In this document: positions 1-5,623 of the stretch, one piece after another
Numbering within the stretch: position 1 is the stretch's first letter
How the letters are laid out: every line of letters begins with the position of its first letter
From: JBDSLU01 sp039916225
GTDB lineage: Bacteria > Acidobacteriota > Vicinamibacteria > Vicinamibacterales > Vicinamibacteraceae
Length of the DNA: 7,522 nucleotides
Assembly: GCA_039916225.1 (NCBI GenBank)
Contig: JBDSLU010000005.1
Location: 1 to 7,522, forward strand
Direction: 5' to 3'
The notes under the pieces: generated by a model
The model's database searches: none
Told to the model about the DNA's origin: nothing
What the model saw: the letters and a program-made list of their open reading frames with translations, nothing else
Translations under genes and position numbers: made by a program

Positions 1-108
1 CAGCGCACCACCGACCCGGTCCCGCGGCGCCGCCGCGGCCGCGCAAATCGCTGCACCCGGGTCGTCCGTTGTACAACCGGCAGACACTCCGAACGACGGG
101 CCCGTCGC
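1..108. other. Non-coding edge region downstream of the PD40 gene
   Basis: I see no convincing gene in this stretch, which follows the stop codon of the minus-strand PD40 gene. It holds two short palindromes: GTTGTACAAC at 68-77 and CGACGGGCCCGTCG at 94-107. The second lies directly after the stop codon on the minus strand and could fold into a 5-bp stem with a 4-nt loop. No T-run follows, so its role as a terminator is only a possibility. The first 50 bases are a simple GC-rich run. Confidence 0.4.
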
Positions 109-1191
109 TTACGGTTTTGGCGACGCCACCCAGTCGGCGATGAACACGTTCGTGTCGCCTTCCTTGGCCGCGAACCGGTTCGACGCGAACACCACCTTGG
201 TGCCGTCCGGCGAGAACATCGGGAACCCGTCGAACGTGTCGTTGAAGGTCACCTGCTCCAGGCCGGTGCCGTCGATGTTCACCAGATAGACGTCGAAGTT
301 GCGGCCGCGCGGGTCGGCGGCGTTCGACGCGTAGACGATCTGGCGGCCATCAGGCGTGAAGTAGGGCGCGAAGTTCGCCGAGCCGTTCTTCGTCACCTGG
401 GTCAGCCCCGAGCCGTCCCGGTTCATGACGAACAGTTCGAGCGACGTCGGACGCCACAGGCCCTGCTTCAGAAGGTCGCGGTAGTCGTCCAGTTCCTTGC
501 CCGGGCCGATCTCCCGACCGCGGAAGACCAGGCGCTTTCCGTCGCGGGACCAGAACGGCCCGCCGTCGGGCCCGACCCGCTGCGTCAGGCGGCGGACGTC
601 CGAACCGTCGCCGTTCATCGAGTAGATCTCCATGTCGCCATCGCGCACGCTGGTGAAGGCGATGCGCCCGTCCGGCGCGATGGTCGCTTCGGCGTCGTAG
701 CCCGGCGTCGTGGTCAGCGGCGTGAGGCCGCTGCCATCAGCGTTGGCGGCATAGATGTCGTAGCTGTCGTAGACCGGCCAGACGTAGCCGCGCTCGTAGG
801 ACGGCTTCGGCGGGCACGCGGCACCGCCGCCATGCGTGCTCGCGTAGATGATTCGCTTCCCGTCGGGCGTGAAGTAGCCACAGGTCGTGCGACCCGCCCC
901 CGACGAGACGCGGCGCACGCCGGTCCCGTCGATGTTCATCACGAACTGCTGATCGCAGCCGGCCCCGTCGCGCGTCGACTGGAAGATCAGCTGCTTGCCG
1001 TCGGGCGAGAAGTAGGCCTCGGCGTTCTCGCCGCCGAAGGTGAGCTGCTTGACGTTGCGCAGGCGCGGCTCGGGCTGGGACGGCCCGGGCACCGGACCCG
1101 CGGCCGGGGCCGGCCGTTGCGCGGCAACGAGAGAGAGCACCGACAGCAGCACACCGGCGGCCGCCAAGAGGGCGTGGACACGGGATCGCAT
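109..1191 (-). CDS. Exported TolB-like PD40 beta-propeller protein
   Basis: This is a 360-residue protein of six PD40/TolB-type repeats, predicted to fold as a six-bladed beta-propeller outside the cytoplasm. The N-terminus is a signal peptide: MRSR, a hydrophobic stretch at residues 7-24, and likely cleavage after VAA at 24. A Pro/Ala-rich linker to about residue 43 follows. The repeat turns (S/T/A-P-D-G or R-D-G) have their Asp at residues 64, 110, 174, 217, 281 and 329, and strands ending in NxDGSG-type turns alternate with them. Three cysteines (79, 104, 126) cluster in blades 1-2. The ATG at 1191 was chosen because it directly precedes the signal peptide and has AAGG 10 nt upstream; an in-frame ATG at 1230 would add 13 poorly signal-like residues. 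No catalytic motif is visible, so a binding or scaffold role is likely; the ligand is unknown. The family resemblance is strong, the function is not established. Confidence 0.9.
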   Translation of the reverse strand: MRSRVHALLAAAGVLLSVLSLVAAQRPAPAAGPVPGPSQPEPRLRNVKQLTFGGENAEAYFSPDGKQLIFQSTRDGAGCDQQFVMNIDGTGVRRVSSGAGRTTCGYFTPDGKRIIYASTHGGGAACPPKPSYERGYVWPVYDSYDIYAANADGSGLTPLTTTPGYDAEATIAPDGRIAFTSVRDGDMEIYSMNGDGSDVRRLTQRVGPDGGPFWSRDGKRLVFRGREIGPGKELDDYRDLLKQGLWRPTSLELFVMNRDGSGLTQVTKNGSANFAPYFTPDGRQIVYASNAADPRGRNFDVYLVNIDGTGLEQVTFNDTFDGFPMFSPDGTKVVFASNRFAAKEGDTNVFIADWVASPKP

Positions 1192-1242
1192 ATCCGGAAT
1201 ACCTTGGCCGATTGCCGTGCGCGATGGCAAGCTGTGGGCCGG
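1192..1242. promoter_or_regulatory. Divergent intergenic region between PD40 and SDR genes
   Basis: These 51 bp separate the two divergent start codons, so they probably carry some control signals for one or both genes. On the minus strand AAGG (reading 1205 to 1202) could act as a weak ribosome binding site for the PD40 gene. I cannot assign a -35/-10 pair on either strand: the best minus-strand pair, TTGCCA and TATTCC, is 23 bp apart. The SDR start has no clear Shine-Dalgarno sequence. Promoter function is inferred from position only. Confidence 0.3.
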
Positions 1243-2055
1243 ATGGGCAGCTGGGAAGGGCGCGTCGCGCTGGTGAGCGGCGCGTCAGCTGGGATCGGGG
1301 CGGCCACGGCCGTGGCGCTGGGCGCGAAGGGCTGCGCGGTCACTCTGCTGGCGCGCCGGCGCGACAAGCTGGAGGCGGTCGCCCAGCGGGTACGAGGAGC
1401 CGGCGGCCGGGCGCATGCGGTGGTCGGCGACGTCACCGCCGATGACGACGTCGCCCGGGCGATCGCGGAGACCGTGACCATCTTCGGCGGCCTCGATCTC
1501 GTCGTCGCCAATGCCGGCGCCGGCTTCCATGGCTCGCTGCTCGACACCTCGCCCGACACCATGGCGAGCCTCATGGACCTGAACTACATGGGCACGTTCC
1601 TGCTCGCGCGGCAGGCCCTGCCTCACCTGCTCCGCGCGCCGCGTGCCAACCTCGTGATCGTCTCGTCGATCGTCGGCCGCCGCGGGCTCGGCTGGGGCGG
1701 TGCCTACGCCGCGACGAAGTTCGCCCAGGTCGGTCTCGCCGAGAGCCTGCGCGTGGAGCTGGCCGGGACGCCGGTGCGCGTCAGCGTGGTGTTCCCCGTC
1801 AGCACGGACACCGAGTTCCGCGAGACGATGGCGCAGACCCAGGGCTTCGCGGTCGAGGGGCATGGGCCGCGACAGTCGGCGGACCATGTCGCCCGCGCCA
1901 TCATCCACGGGATCGAGCGCGGCCGGCCCGAAATCTACCCGCACGCCAGCTCCAAGCTGCTGTCGATCCTTGGCGCGACCTTTCCCGGCCTCGCCGATCG
2001 GATCGTCCGCCGCTACGGCCGCAAGCCAGTCGCCAAGGTCGAGGGCGCCCGATGA
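1243..2055 (+). CDS. Short-chain dehydrogenase/reductase (SDR), classical type
   Basis: This 270-residue protein is a cytoplasmic Rossmann-fold oxidoreductase of the classical SDR family. The cofactor motif is S12-G-A-S-A-G-I-G19, with Ser in place of the usual Thr. Basic residues R38-R40 after the second strand suggest NADP(H) preference. D63-V64 contacts adenine in this family, and N90-A-G is the conserved NAG motif. The catalytic tetrad is complete: N114, S142 (or adjacent S141), Y155 and K159 in YxxxK. After residue 220 comes a tail with helices and basic residues, typical of ~270-residue SDRs acting on hydrophobic or acyl substrates; the substrate cannot be read from the sequence. The ATG at 1243 sits at the normal distance before the glycine motif; the longer reading frame upstream is antisense to the PD40 gene and lacks SDR features. 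Its stop overlaps the cca start by ATGA, implying translational coupling. Confidence 0.93.
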   Translation: MGSWEGRVALVSGASAGIGAATAVALGAKGCAVTLLARRRDKLEAVAQRVRGAGGRAHAVVGDVTADDDVARAIAETVTIFGGLDLVVANAGAGFHGSLLDTSPDTMASLMDLNYMGTFLLARQALPHLLRAPRANLVIVSSIVGRRGLGWGGAYAATKFAQVGLAESLRVELAGTPVRVSVVFPVSTDTEFRETMAQTQGFAVEGHGPRQSADHVARAIIHGIERGRPEIYPHASSKLLSILGATFPGLADRIVRRYGRKPVAKVEGAR

Positions 2056-3443
2056 CGCCGGCGCCAGAGCAGGCGCCATCCGAGCCACTCGACGCGGCTC
2101 GCGCCATCGCCCGCGCCGTCGACGCCATCGGCGGACGGGCCCTGATCGTCGGCGGCTGGGTTCGCGATCGGCTGCTCGGGCGGATCGCCAAGGATCTCGA
2201 TCTCGAGGTCTACGGGCTGCACCCGCTCAAGCTGAAGACGCTGTTGACCGAGTTCGGCCCGGTGAACACGGTCGGCGAGAGCTTCACCGTCTACAAGGTG
2301 GCCGGCCTCGACGTATCCCTGCCGCGCCGCGAGTCGAAGACGGGACGCGGCCACAAAGGGTTCGAAGTCGTCGGCGATCCGGCGCTCGATCCGAAAGAGG
2401 CGGCGCGTCGCCGCGACTTCACCATCAACGCGATCTCCTGGGATCCGCTGCGCGAGACCTACTTCGATCCGTTCAACGGCCGCTACGACCTCGCCGATCG
2501 CATCCTGCGCATCGTCGATCCGCGGACGTTCGGCGATGACAGCCTCCGCGTGCTGCGAGCCGTGCAGTTCGCCGCCCGCTTCGAGCTGCAGCTCGCGCCC
2601 GAGACGTTCGCGATCTGCCGCGCCATCGCGTTGGACGATCTGCCGGCGGAACGCATCTGGGGCGAGCTCGAGAAGCTGCTGCTGCAGGCGGCGCGGCCGT
2701 CGCTCGGCCTGCAGCTGGCGCTCGACCTCGGCATCGTCGAGCGGCTGTGGCCCGAGCTGCACGCCCTGGTCGGCTGCGAGCAGGATCCGGAGTGGCATCC
2801 CGAGGGCGACGTGTGGGTACACACGCTGATGGTCGTCGACGGGGCGCGGACGCGTCTCGACGACCTCGATCGCGGTCGCGCCCTGACGGTAATGCTCGGC
2901 GCCGTGACACACGACTTCGGCAAGCCAGCCACCACGGCGTTCATCGACGGCCACATCCGCTCGCGCGGGCACGAGGCGGCCGGCGTCGCTCCGGCCACGA
3001 CGTTCCTCGATCGCCTGAACATCCACACCGTCGACGGCTTCGACGTCCGCAAGCACGTGCTGACGATCGTTTCGGACCACCTGGCGCCGGGGATGTGGCA
3101 CAAGGCGGCGACGCCGGTCGGTGACGGCGCCTTCCGCCGCCTCGCCGCCCGCGTCGATCTCGAGCTGCTGGCCCGCGTCGCCGAGGCCGACTGCGAGGGG
3201 CGCACCGGCCGCTTCGACTGCTCGGCGATGCCATGGTTCCGCGAACGCGCCGAGGCGCTCGGGGTGCAGCACGCGCCGCCGGCGCCGATCCTCCTCGGCC
3301 GGCACCTGATCGAGCTCGGCGTCACGCCGGGACCGGAGATGGGCCTGATCCTGAAGCAGGCCTACGAGCGGCAACTGGACAACGAGTTCACCGATCTCGA
3401 CGGCGCGCTCGCCTTCGCCCGGACGCTCGTCCCGCGGCCATGA
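2052..3443 (+). CDS. cca: CCA-adding tRNA nucleotidyltransferase (class II, HD domain)
   Basis: This 463-residue cytoplasmic enzyme is a class II nucleotidyltransferase that builds or repairs the 3' CCA end of tRNAs from CTP and ATP. Motif A is G34-G-W-V-R-D39 with metal-binding D48 and D50, and a likely third carboxylate at D87. Motif B is R120-R-D-F-T-I-N-A, which distinguishes ribose. Motif C is D146-L-A-D-R-I-L-R153. Motif D, the protein template for base choice, reads D162-D-S-L-R166 where E. coli has EDxxR. Motif E lies near E200-R-I. An HD domain follows, with H257 and H287-D288, as in E. coli-type enzymes that have phosphohydrolase activity. The start overlaps the SDR stop (ATGA), with GAGGG at 2041-2045 as ribosome binding site. 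Poly(A) polymerase or a CC-only or A-only enzyme cannot be excluded by sequence alone, but CCA addition is the best call. Confidence 0.92.
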   Translation: MTPAPEQAPSEPLDAARAIARAVDAIGGRALIVGGWVRDRLLGRIAKDLDLEVYGLHPLKLKTLLTEFGPVNTVGESFTVYKVAGLDVSLPRRESKTGRGHKGFEVVGDPALDPKEAARRRDFTINAISWDPLRETYFDPFNGRYDLADRILRIVDPRTFGDDSLRVLRAVQFAARFELQLAPETFAICRAIALDDLPAERIWGELEKLLLQAARPSLGLQLALDLGIVERLWPELHALVGCEQDPEWHPEGDVWVHTLMVVDGARTRLDDLDRGRALTVMLGAVTHDFGKPATTAFIDGHIRSRGHEAAGVAPATTFLDRLNIHTVDGFDVRKHVLTIVSDHLAPGMWHKAATPVGDGAFRRLAARVDLELLARVAEADCEGRTGRFDCSAMPWFRERAEALGVQHAPPAPILLGRHLIELGVTPGPEMGLILKQAYERQLDNEFTDLDGALAFARTLVPRP

Positions 3444-3453
3444 CACGGCCCGG

Positions 3454-3459
3454 TATACT
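3454..3459 (+). promoter_or_regulatory. Candidate -10 box (TATACT) for the barrel protein gene
   Basis: TATACT differs from the consensus TATAAT at one base and stands out in very GC-rich surroundings. It ends 9 bases before the GTG start at 3469, so transcription would begin at about 3465-3467 and give an almost leaderless mRNA. That agrees with the absence of any Shine-Dalgarno sequence. No good -35 hexamer is present 16-18 bp upstream, so the call rests on the -10 match and the missing ribosome binding site. Confidence 0.35.
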
Positions 3460-3468
3460 GCCGTTCGC

Positions 3469-4260
3469 GTGACGATGACGCTCGCCCACCGCTTCGTGCT
3501 CTCCGCCCTGCTGCTGTCGTTCGCGAGCGCGCAGGCTCACGCGCAGGCCAGCCAGCCCGCCGCTCAGCCGGTTGCCCAGCCCGCGACGCCGCCGCCGGTT
3601 CAGCCCGCGGTTCAGCCCGCAACGCCTGCTCCGGCGGCGGCTCCGCAGCCATCCGCCGCGCAGACCACCGATGCGCCGCCTGGACCGTTCGCGCTCGACG
3701 TGCGGATCGCGATGCCGAGTTTCAACACCGGCAGCGCGCTCGCCGATCCGCTGAGCCTGCGCACCAGCCAGCTGCCGGGTCGGGGCTGGGGCCTCGAGTT
3801 CGGCGCCACCGTGTATCCGGTCCGGCGCAAACGCTTCGCGCTCGGTCTCGGCGCCTCGCTCGTCCGCACGTCCGGCAGCAAGGCGCCGGATCCCGAGGAC
3901 GCGACCGCGGCCACCGATCCGACCATCGAGACGCGCTTCACCGCGCTGGTCCCGCAGGTCTCGCTGAACTTCGGCAGCAGCCGTGGCTGGAGCTACATCG
4001 GCGGCGGCTACGCGTTCATGCGGCGCGCCACCGGCGACGTCGAGGCCGACGTCCCCGACGGGCCGCGCCTGATGGGCATCCACTACGGCGGCGGCGCGCG
4101 CTGGTACATGGCGCGACACGTCGCCTTCAGCTTCGACCTGCGCTTCTACCGCATCCCCGAGCAGGCCGCCGAGGCCTCGACGACCGCGGACATCGCGGCG
4201 GTGCCGTTCCAGCCCAAGTCGCGGCTGTTCCTGGCGTCCGTGGGTCTCAGCTTCAAATAG
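3469..4260 (+). CDS. Exported outer-membrane beta-barrel protein with Pro/Ala/Gln linker
   Basis: This 263-residue protein has a signal peptide (H7-R8, hydrophobic core 9-19, likely cleavage after A23-H-A25). A low-complexity Ala-Gln-Pro linker follows to about residue 73, and then a domain of about 190 residues made of alternating strands. Patterns such as GWGLEFGATVY, FALGLGASLV, ALVPQVSLNF, GIHYGGGARWYM and AFSFDLRFY are amphipathic strands typical of small outer-membrane barrels. The C-terminus, LASVGLSFK, has the aromatic penultimate residue common in barrel assembly signals. The fold is clear in outline but the family (OmpA/OmpW-like or other) and any transported molecule cannot be assigned. 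The start could be GTG at 3469 or ATG at 3475; both give a usable signal peptide and neither has a Shine-Dalgarno site. It lies 25 bp after cca but probably has its own promoter. Confidence 0.78.
   Translation: MTMTLAHRFVLSALLLSFASAQAHAQASQPAAQPVAQPATPPPVQPAVQPATPAPAAAPQPSAAQTTDAPPGPFALDVRIAMPSFNTGSALADPLSLRTSQLPGRGWGLEFGATVYPVRRKRFALGLGASLVRTSGSKAPDPEDATAATDPTIETRFTALVPQVSLNFGSSRGWSYIGGGYAFMRRATGDVEADVPDGPRLMGIHYGGGARWYMARHVAFSFDLRFYRIPEQAAEASTTADIAAVPFQPKSRLFLASVGLSFK
3597..3620 (+). repeat. Tandem 12-bp repeat in the barrel protein linker
   Basis: The 12-mer GGTTCAGCCCGC occurs twice in direct tandem (3597-3608 and 3609-3620). It encodes VQPAVQPA within the Ala-Gln-Pro linker. Flanking imperfect CAGCC(C/G)G units suggest that the linker grew by small in-frame duplications. 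Confidence 0.8.
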
Positions 4261-4291
4261 CGGTCACTTCCGCGTCGAGCGGATGCTGATC

Positions 4292-4317
4292 GTGAACGAC
4301 GCCTCCGGAACGTTCAC
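4292..4317. repeat. Short inverted repeat in the convergent gap
   Basis: GTGAACG (4292-4298) and CGTTCAC (4311-4317) are perfect 7-bp inverted repeats around a 12-nt spacer that itself ends in part of the palindrome GAACGTTC (4308-4315). It lies 31 bp after the barrel gene stop. It may be an accessory hairpin for transcript ends or a chance match. Confidence 0.35.
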
Positions 4318-4340
4318 TGGCGGCGCGCCAACCGTACGCA

Positions 4341-4366
4341 CGAAGGCCGCCCGCAGGCGGCCTTCG
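4341..4366. terminator. Bidirectional hairpin terminator between convergent genes
   Basis: CGAAGGCCGCC (4341-4351) pairs perfectly with GGCGGCCTTCG (4356-4366) around the loop CGCA, giving an 11-bp GC-rich stem. It lies between the stops of the barrel gene (plus, 4260) and the dienelactone hydrolase gene (minus, 4393), where it can serve both. Neither side has a T-run, so it is not a canonical intrinsic terminator. It may act as a U-less terminator, with Rho, or as a 3' end stabiliser. Confidence 0.72.
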
Positions 4367-4392
4367 GCAAGACACGACGACGAGCGCGGTCG

Positions 4393-5400
4393 CTACTTCA
4401 GGTTGGTGCGAAAGAACGCCAGCATCGCCGGCCAGGCCTGCTCGGAGGCCTTCATGTTGGCGCCATCCTGGCCGCTCTGCTGACGCAGGAAGCCATGACC
4501 GGCCCCGTCGTAGATGTGCGGCGTGTACGGCTTGCCGAGCTTTTTCATCTCCGCTTCGGCCGGCGGAATCGAGGCGTTCACCCGCGCGTCGTTGCCGCCG
4601 TAGAAACCCATCACCGGCGCCTTGATCGTGGCCAGCTTGGCGGCGTCCGGCGACGTGCCGTAGAACACCGCCGCGGCGTTCAGCGCTGGCTGTGCGGCCG
4701 CGTAGTTGAAGCTCGCCCCGCCGCCCCAGCAAAAGCCGACCGTCGCGATCTTGCCGTTGGCCGCGGGCAGCTTCAGCGCGAAGTCGCGCGTGGCGTCGAG
4801 CACCGCCACCTGATCGTCCGGCGTGACCGAGCGAATCAGTTTGACCACGTCGTCGCGACTGGCGACCGCATCGGTGCCGCCGCCGTTCGGCCCTTTGCCG
4901 GAAATGTAGTCGGGCGCGACGGCGATGAAGCCGTCCTTGGCGAGCTGATCGGCGACGCCACGGATCCAGTCGGACAGCCCGAAGATTTCGCTGATCACCA
5001 TCACCACCGGCGCCTTGTCCTTGCGCTCGGGGTAGACGACCCACAGCTTCACCGGGGCATCACGCCCGGGAACCTTCACCTCGGCCCACTCGCCGTGGCG
5101 AGGCGAGCTGTCGAGGGCCGCCTTGGCGCCTTCCTCGGCGGCAGGCAGGGCCGGATTACGCGGCAACGTTGGCCGGGCCGGAGCCGCCGGCTGCGCCGCG
5201 GCTGCAGGTTGGGCCGGAGATGCAGGCTGCGCGGCCGACGCGGGCTGGGCGGGCGACGCGGGCTGGGCCGGCTGGGCCTGCGTCATCGCGCCGTGATCGT
5301 GGTGGTCGGCGGCAGCCTGCGCGGCGGCCGGCGTGGACAGGACGGGTGTGGCCAGGGCGGCGGTCGCCAGGACCGCCAGCCCGAGGCGGGTGCTGAACAT
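4393..5400 (-). CDS. Exported dienelactone hydrolase family protein
   Basis: This 335-residue protein is an alpha/beta hydrolase of the dienelactone hydrolase (DLH) family with an N-terminal extension. Residues 1-27 form a signal peptide (R5, hydrophobic core 6-22, likely cleavage after A25-A-A27). A short His/Asp patch, D32-H-H-D-H36, follows, then an Ala-Gln-Pro-Ser repeat linker to about residue 77. The catalytic domain covers about residues 100-335. The triad is complete: C224 in G-F-C-W-G-G, D271 in GGNDARV and H302 in GAGHGF. E138 in ISEIFG matches the conserved Glu that interacts with the DLH nucleophile Cys. Classical DLH acts in the cytoplasm on chlorocatechol breakdown products; export makes that role unlikely here and another ester or lactone substrate more likely. 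The start is supported by a strong ribosome binding site. It lies downstream of another minus-strand hydrolase gene, separated by a palindromic element. Confidence 0.93.
   Translation of the reverse strand: MFSTRLGLAVLATAALATPVLSTPAAAQAAADHHDHGAMTQAQPAQPASPAQPASAAQPASPAQPAAAAQPAAPARPTLPRNPALPAAEEGAKAALDSSPRHGEWAEVKVPGRDAPVKLWVVYPERKDKAPVVMVISEIFGLSDWIRGVADQLAKDGFIAVAPDYISGKGPNGGGTDAVASRDDVVKLIRSVTPDDQVAVLDATRDFALKLPAANGKIATVGFCWGGGASFNYAAAQPALNAAAVFYGTSPDAAKLATIKAPVMGFYGGNDARVNASIPPAEAEMKKLGKPYTPHIYDGAGHGFLRQQSGQDGANMKASEQAWPAMLAFFRTNLK
5236..5268 (-). repeat. Direct repeats coding the Ala-Gln-Pro-Ser linker of the DLH protein
   Basis: The 15-mer CGACGCGGGCTGGGC occurs at 5236-5250 and 5254-5268, a period of 18 bp or six codons. 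It encodes repeated A-Q-P-A-S-(P/A) units. More degenerate copies extend over about 5176-5283, covering residues 40-75. Such repeats are likely to vary in copy number between strains. Confidence 0.75.
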
Positions 5401-5406
5401 CGGATT

Positions 5407-5412
5407 TCCTCC
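5407..5412 (-). promoter_or_regulatory. Strong ribosome binding site of the DLH gene
   Basis: Read on the minus strand this is GGAGGA, six nucleotides before the ATG at 5400. It is the best Shine-Dalgarno sequence in the window and fixes the start of the dienelactone hydrolase gene. Confidence 0.85.
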
Positions 5413-5454
5413 GCCGCCAATACCGTGCCGGCAGCCGGTAACGCTTACTGGGAC

Positions 5455-5623
5455 CCTAAGGGCCCGTCAGGAAATAAGTGAGGTCTCTTCTGGGCGTCGA
5501 GGCGCCTGGATCGCAAGGCGCGCGGAGGGAGCATGCCGGGGGCATGTGACCGACGAGCAACGCGGCGAGGCGGGATGCATCGACGCCCAGAGTGCCTCAG
5601 TTATTCCCTGACGGGCCCTAAGG
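5455..5623. mobile_element. MITE-like long imperfect hairpin element
   Basis: The two ends are near-perfect inverted repeats. Bases 5455-5483 pair with 5595-5623 at 26 of 29 positions (mismatches 5458/5620, 5472/5606, 5478/5600). After a small internal loop, 5490-5500 pair with 5580-5590 at all 11 positions. The centre folds again: CGG 5523-5525 with CCG 5550-5552, and an apical stem 5531-5537 with 5541-5547 around GGG. No transposase is encoded. The element fills most of the 223-bp gap between two minus-strand genes, and its right end touches the TGA stop of the upstream hydrolase. The shape fits a miniature inverted-repeat element, a REP/ERIC-like dispersed palindrome, or a structured RNA. 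I have the impression of similar sequences in other GC-rich proteobacterial genomes, from memory and unverified. As transcribed RNA it would form a strong barrier between the two genes. Confidence 0.65.
5617..5623. repeat. Possible target-site duplication CCTAAGG (partner 5455-5461)
   Basis: CCTAAGG is present as a direct repeat at 5455-5461 and 5617-5623. Between the copies the sequence begins GCCCGTCAGG and ends CCTGACGGGC, a perfect inverted pair. The 7-mer could be a target-site duplication around a 155-bp element (5462-5616). Because CCTAAGG is a near-palindrome, it equally fits as the outermost part of the inverted repeats with one central mismatch. Confidence 0.35.

Noticed and set aside
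1..50. GC-rich palindromic run at the left edge as a regulatory hairpin
   Set aside because: It consists of simple GCGGC/GCCGC repeats that pair in many ways by composition alone, with no bounded stem or flanking signal.
832..1242. N-terminal extension of the SDR frame
   Set aside because: These codons lie antisense to the PD40 gene and show no SDR feature. The ATG at 1243 gives the normal spacing to the glycine-rich cofactor motif.
2013..3446. A 477-codon open frame antisense to cca
   Set aside because: It is fully antisense to a gene with all catalytic motifs. Its composition (Arg, Ala, Asp, Glu-rich, no recognisable domain) is typical of shadow frames in GC-rich DNA.
5417..5422. TATTGG on the minus strand as -10 box of the DLH gene
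   Set aside because: Transcription from it would start near 5410, inside the strong GGAGGA ribosome binding site, and there is no matching -35 box at 16-18 bp.
4495..5481. A 328-codon plus-strand frame antisense to the DLH gene
   Set aside because: It mirrors the DLH coding sequence, is rich in Arg and Gly with no domain pattern, and runs into the palindromic element. The minus-strand gene has a signal peptide, a full triad and a strong ribosome binding site.
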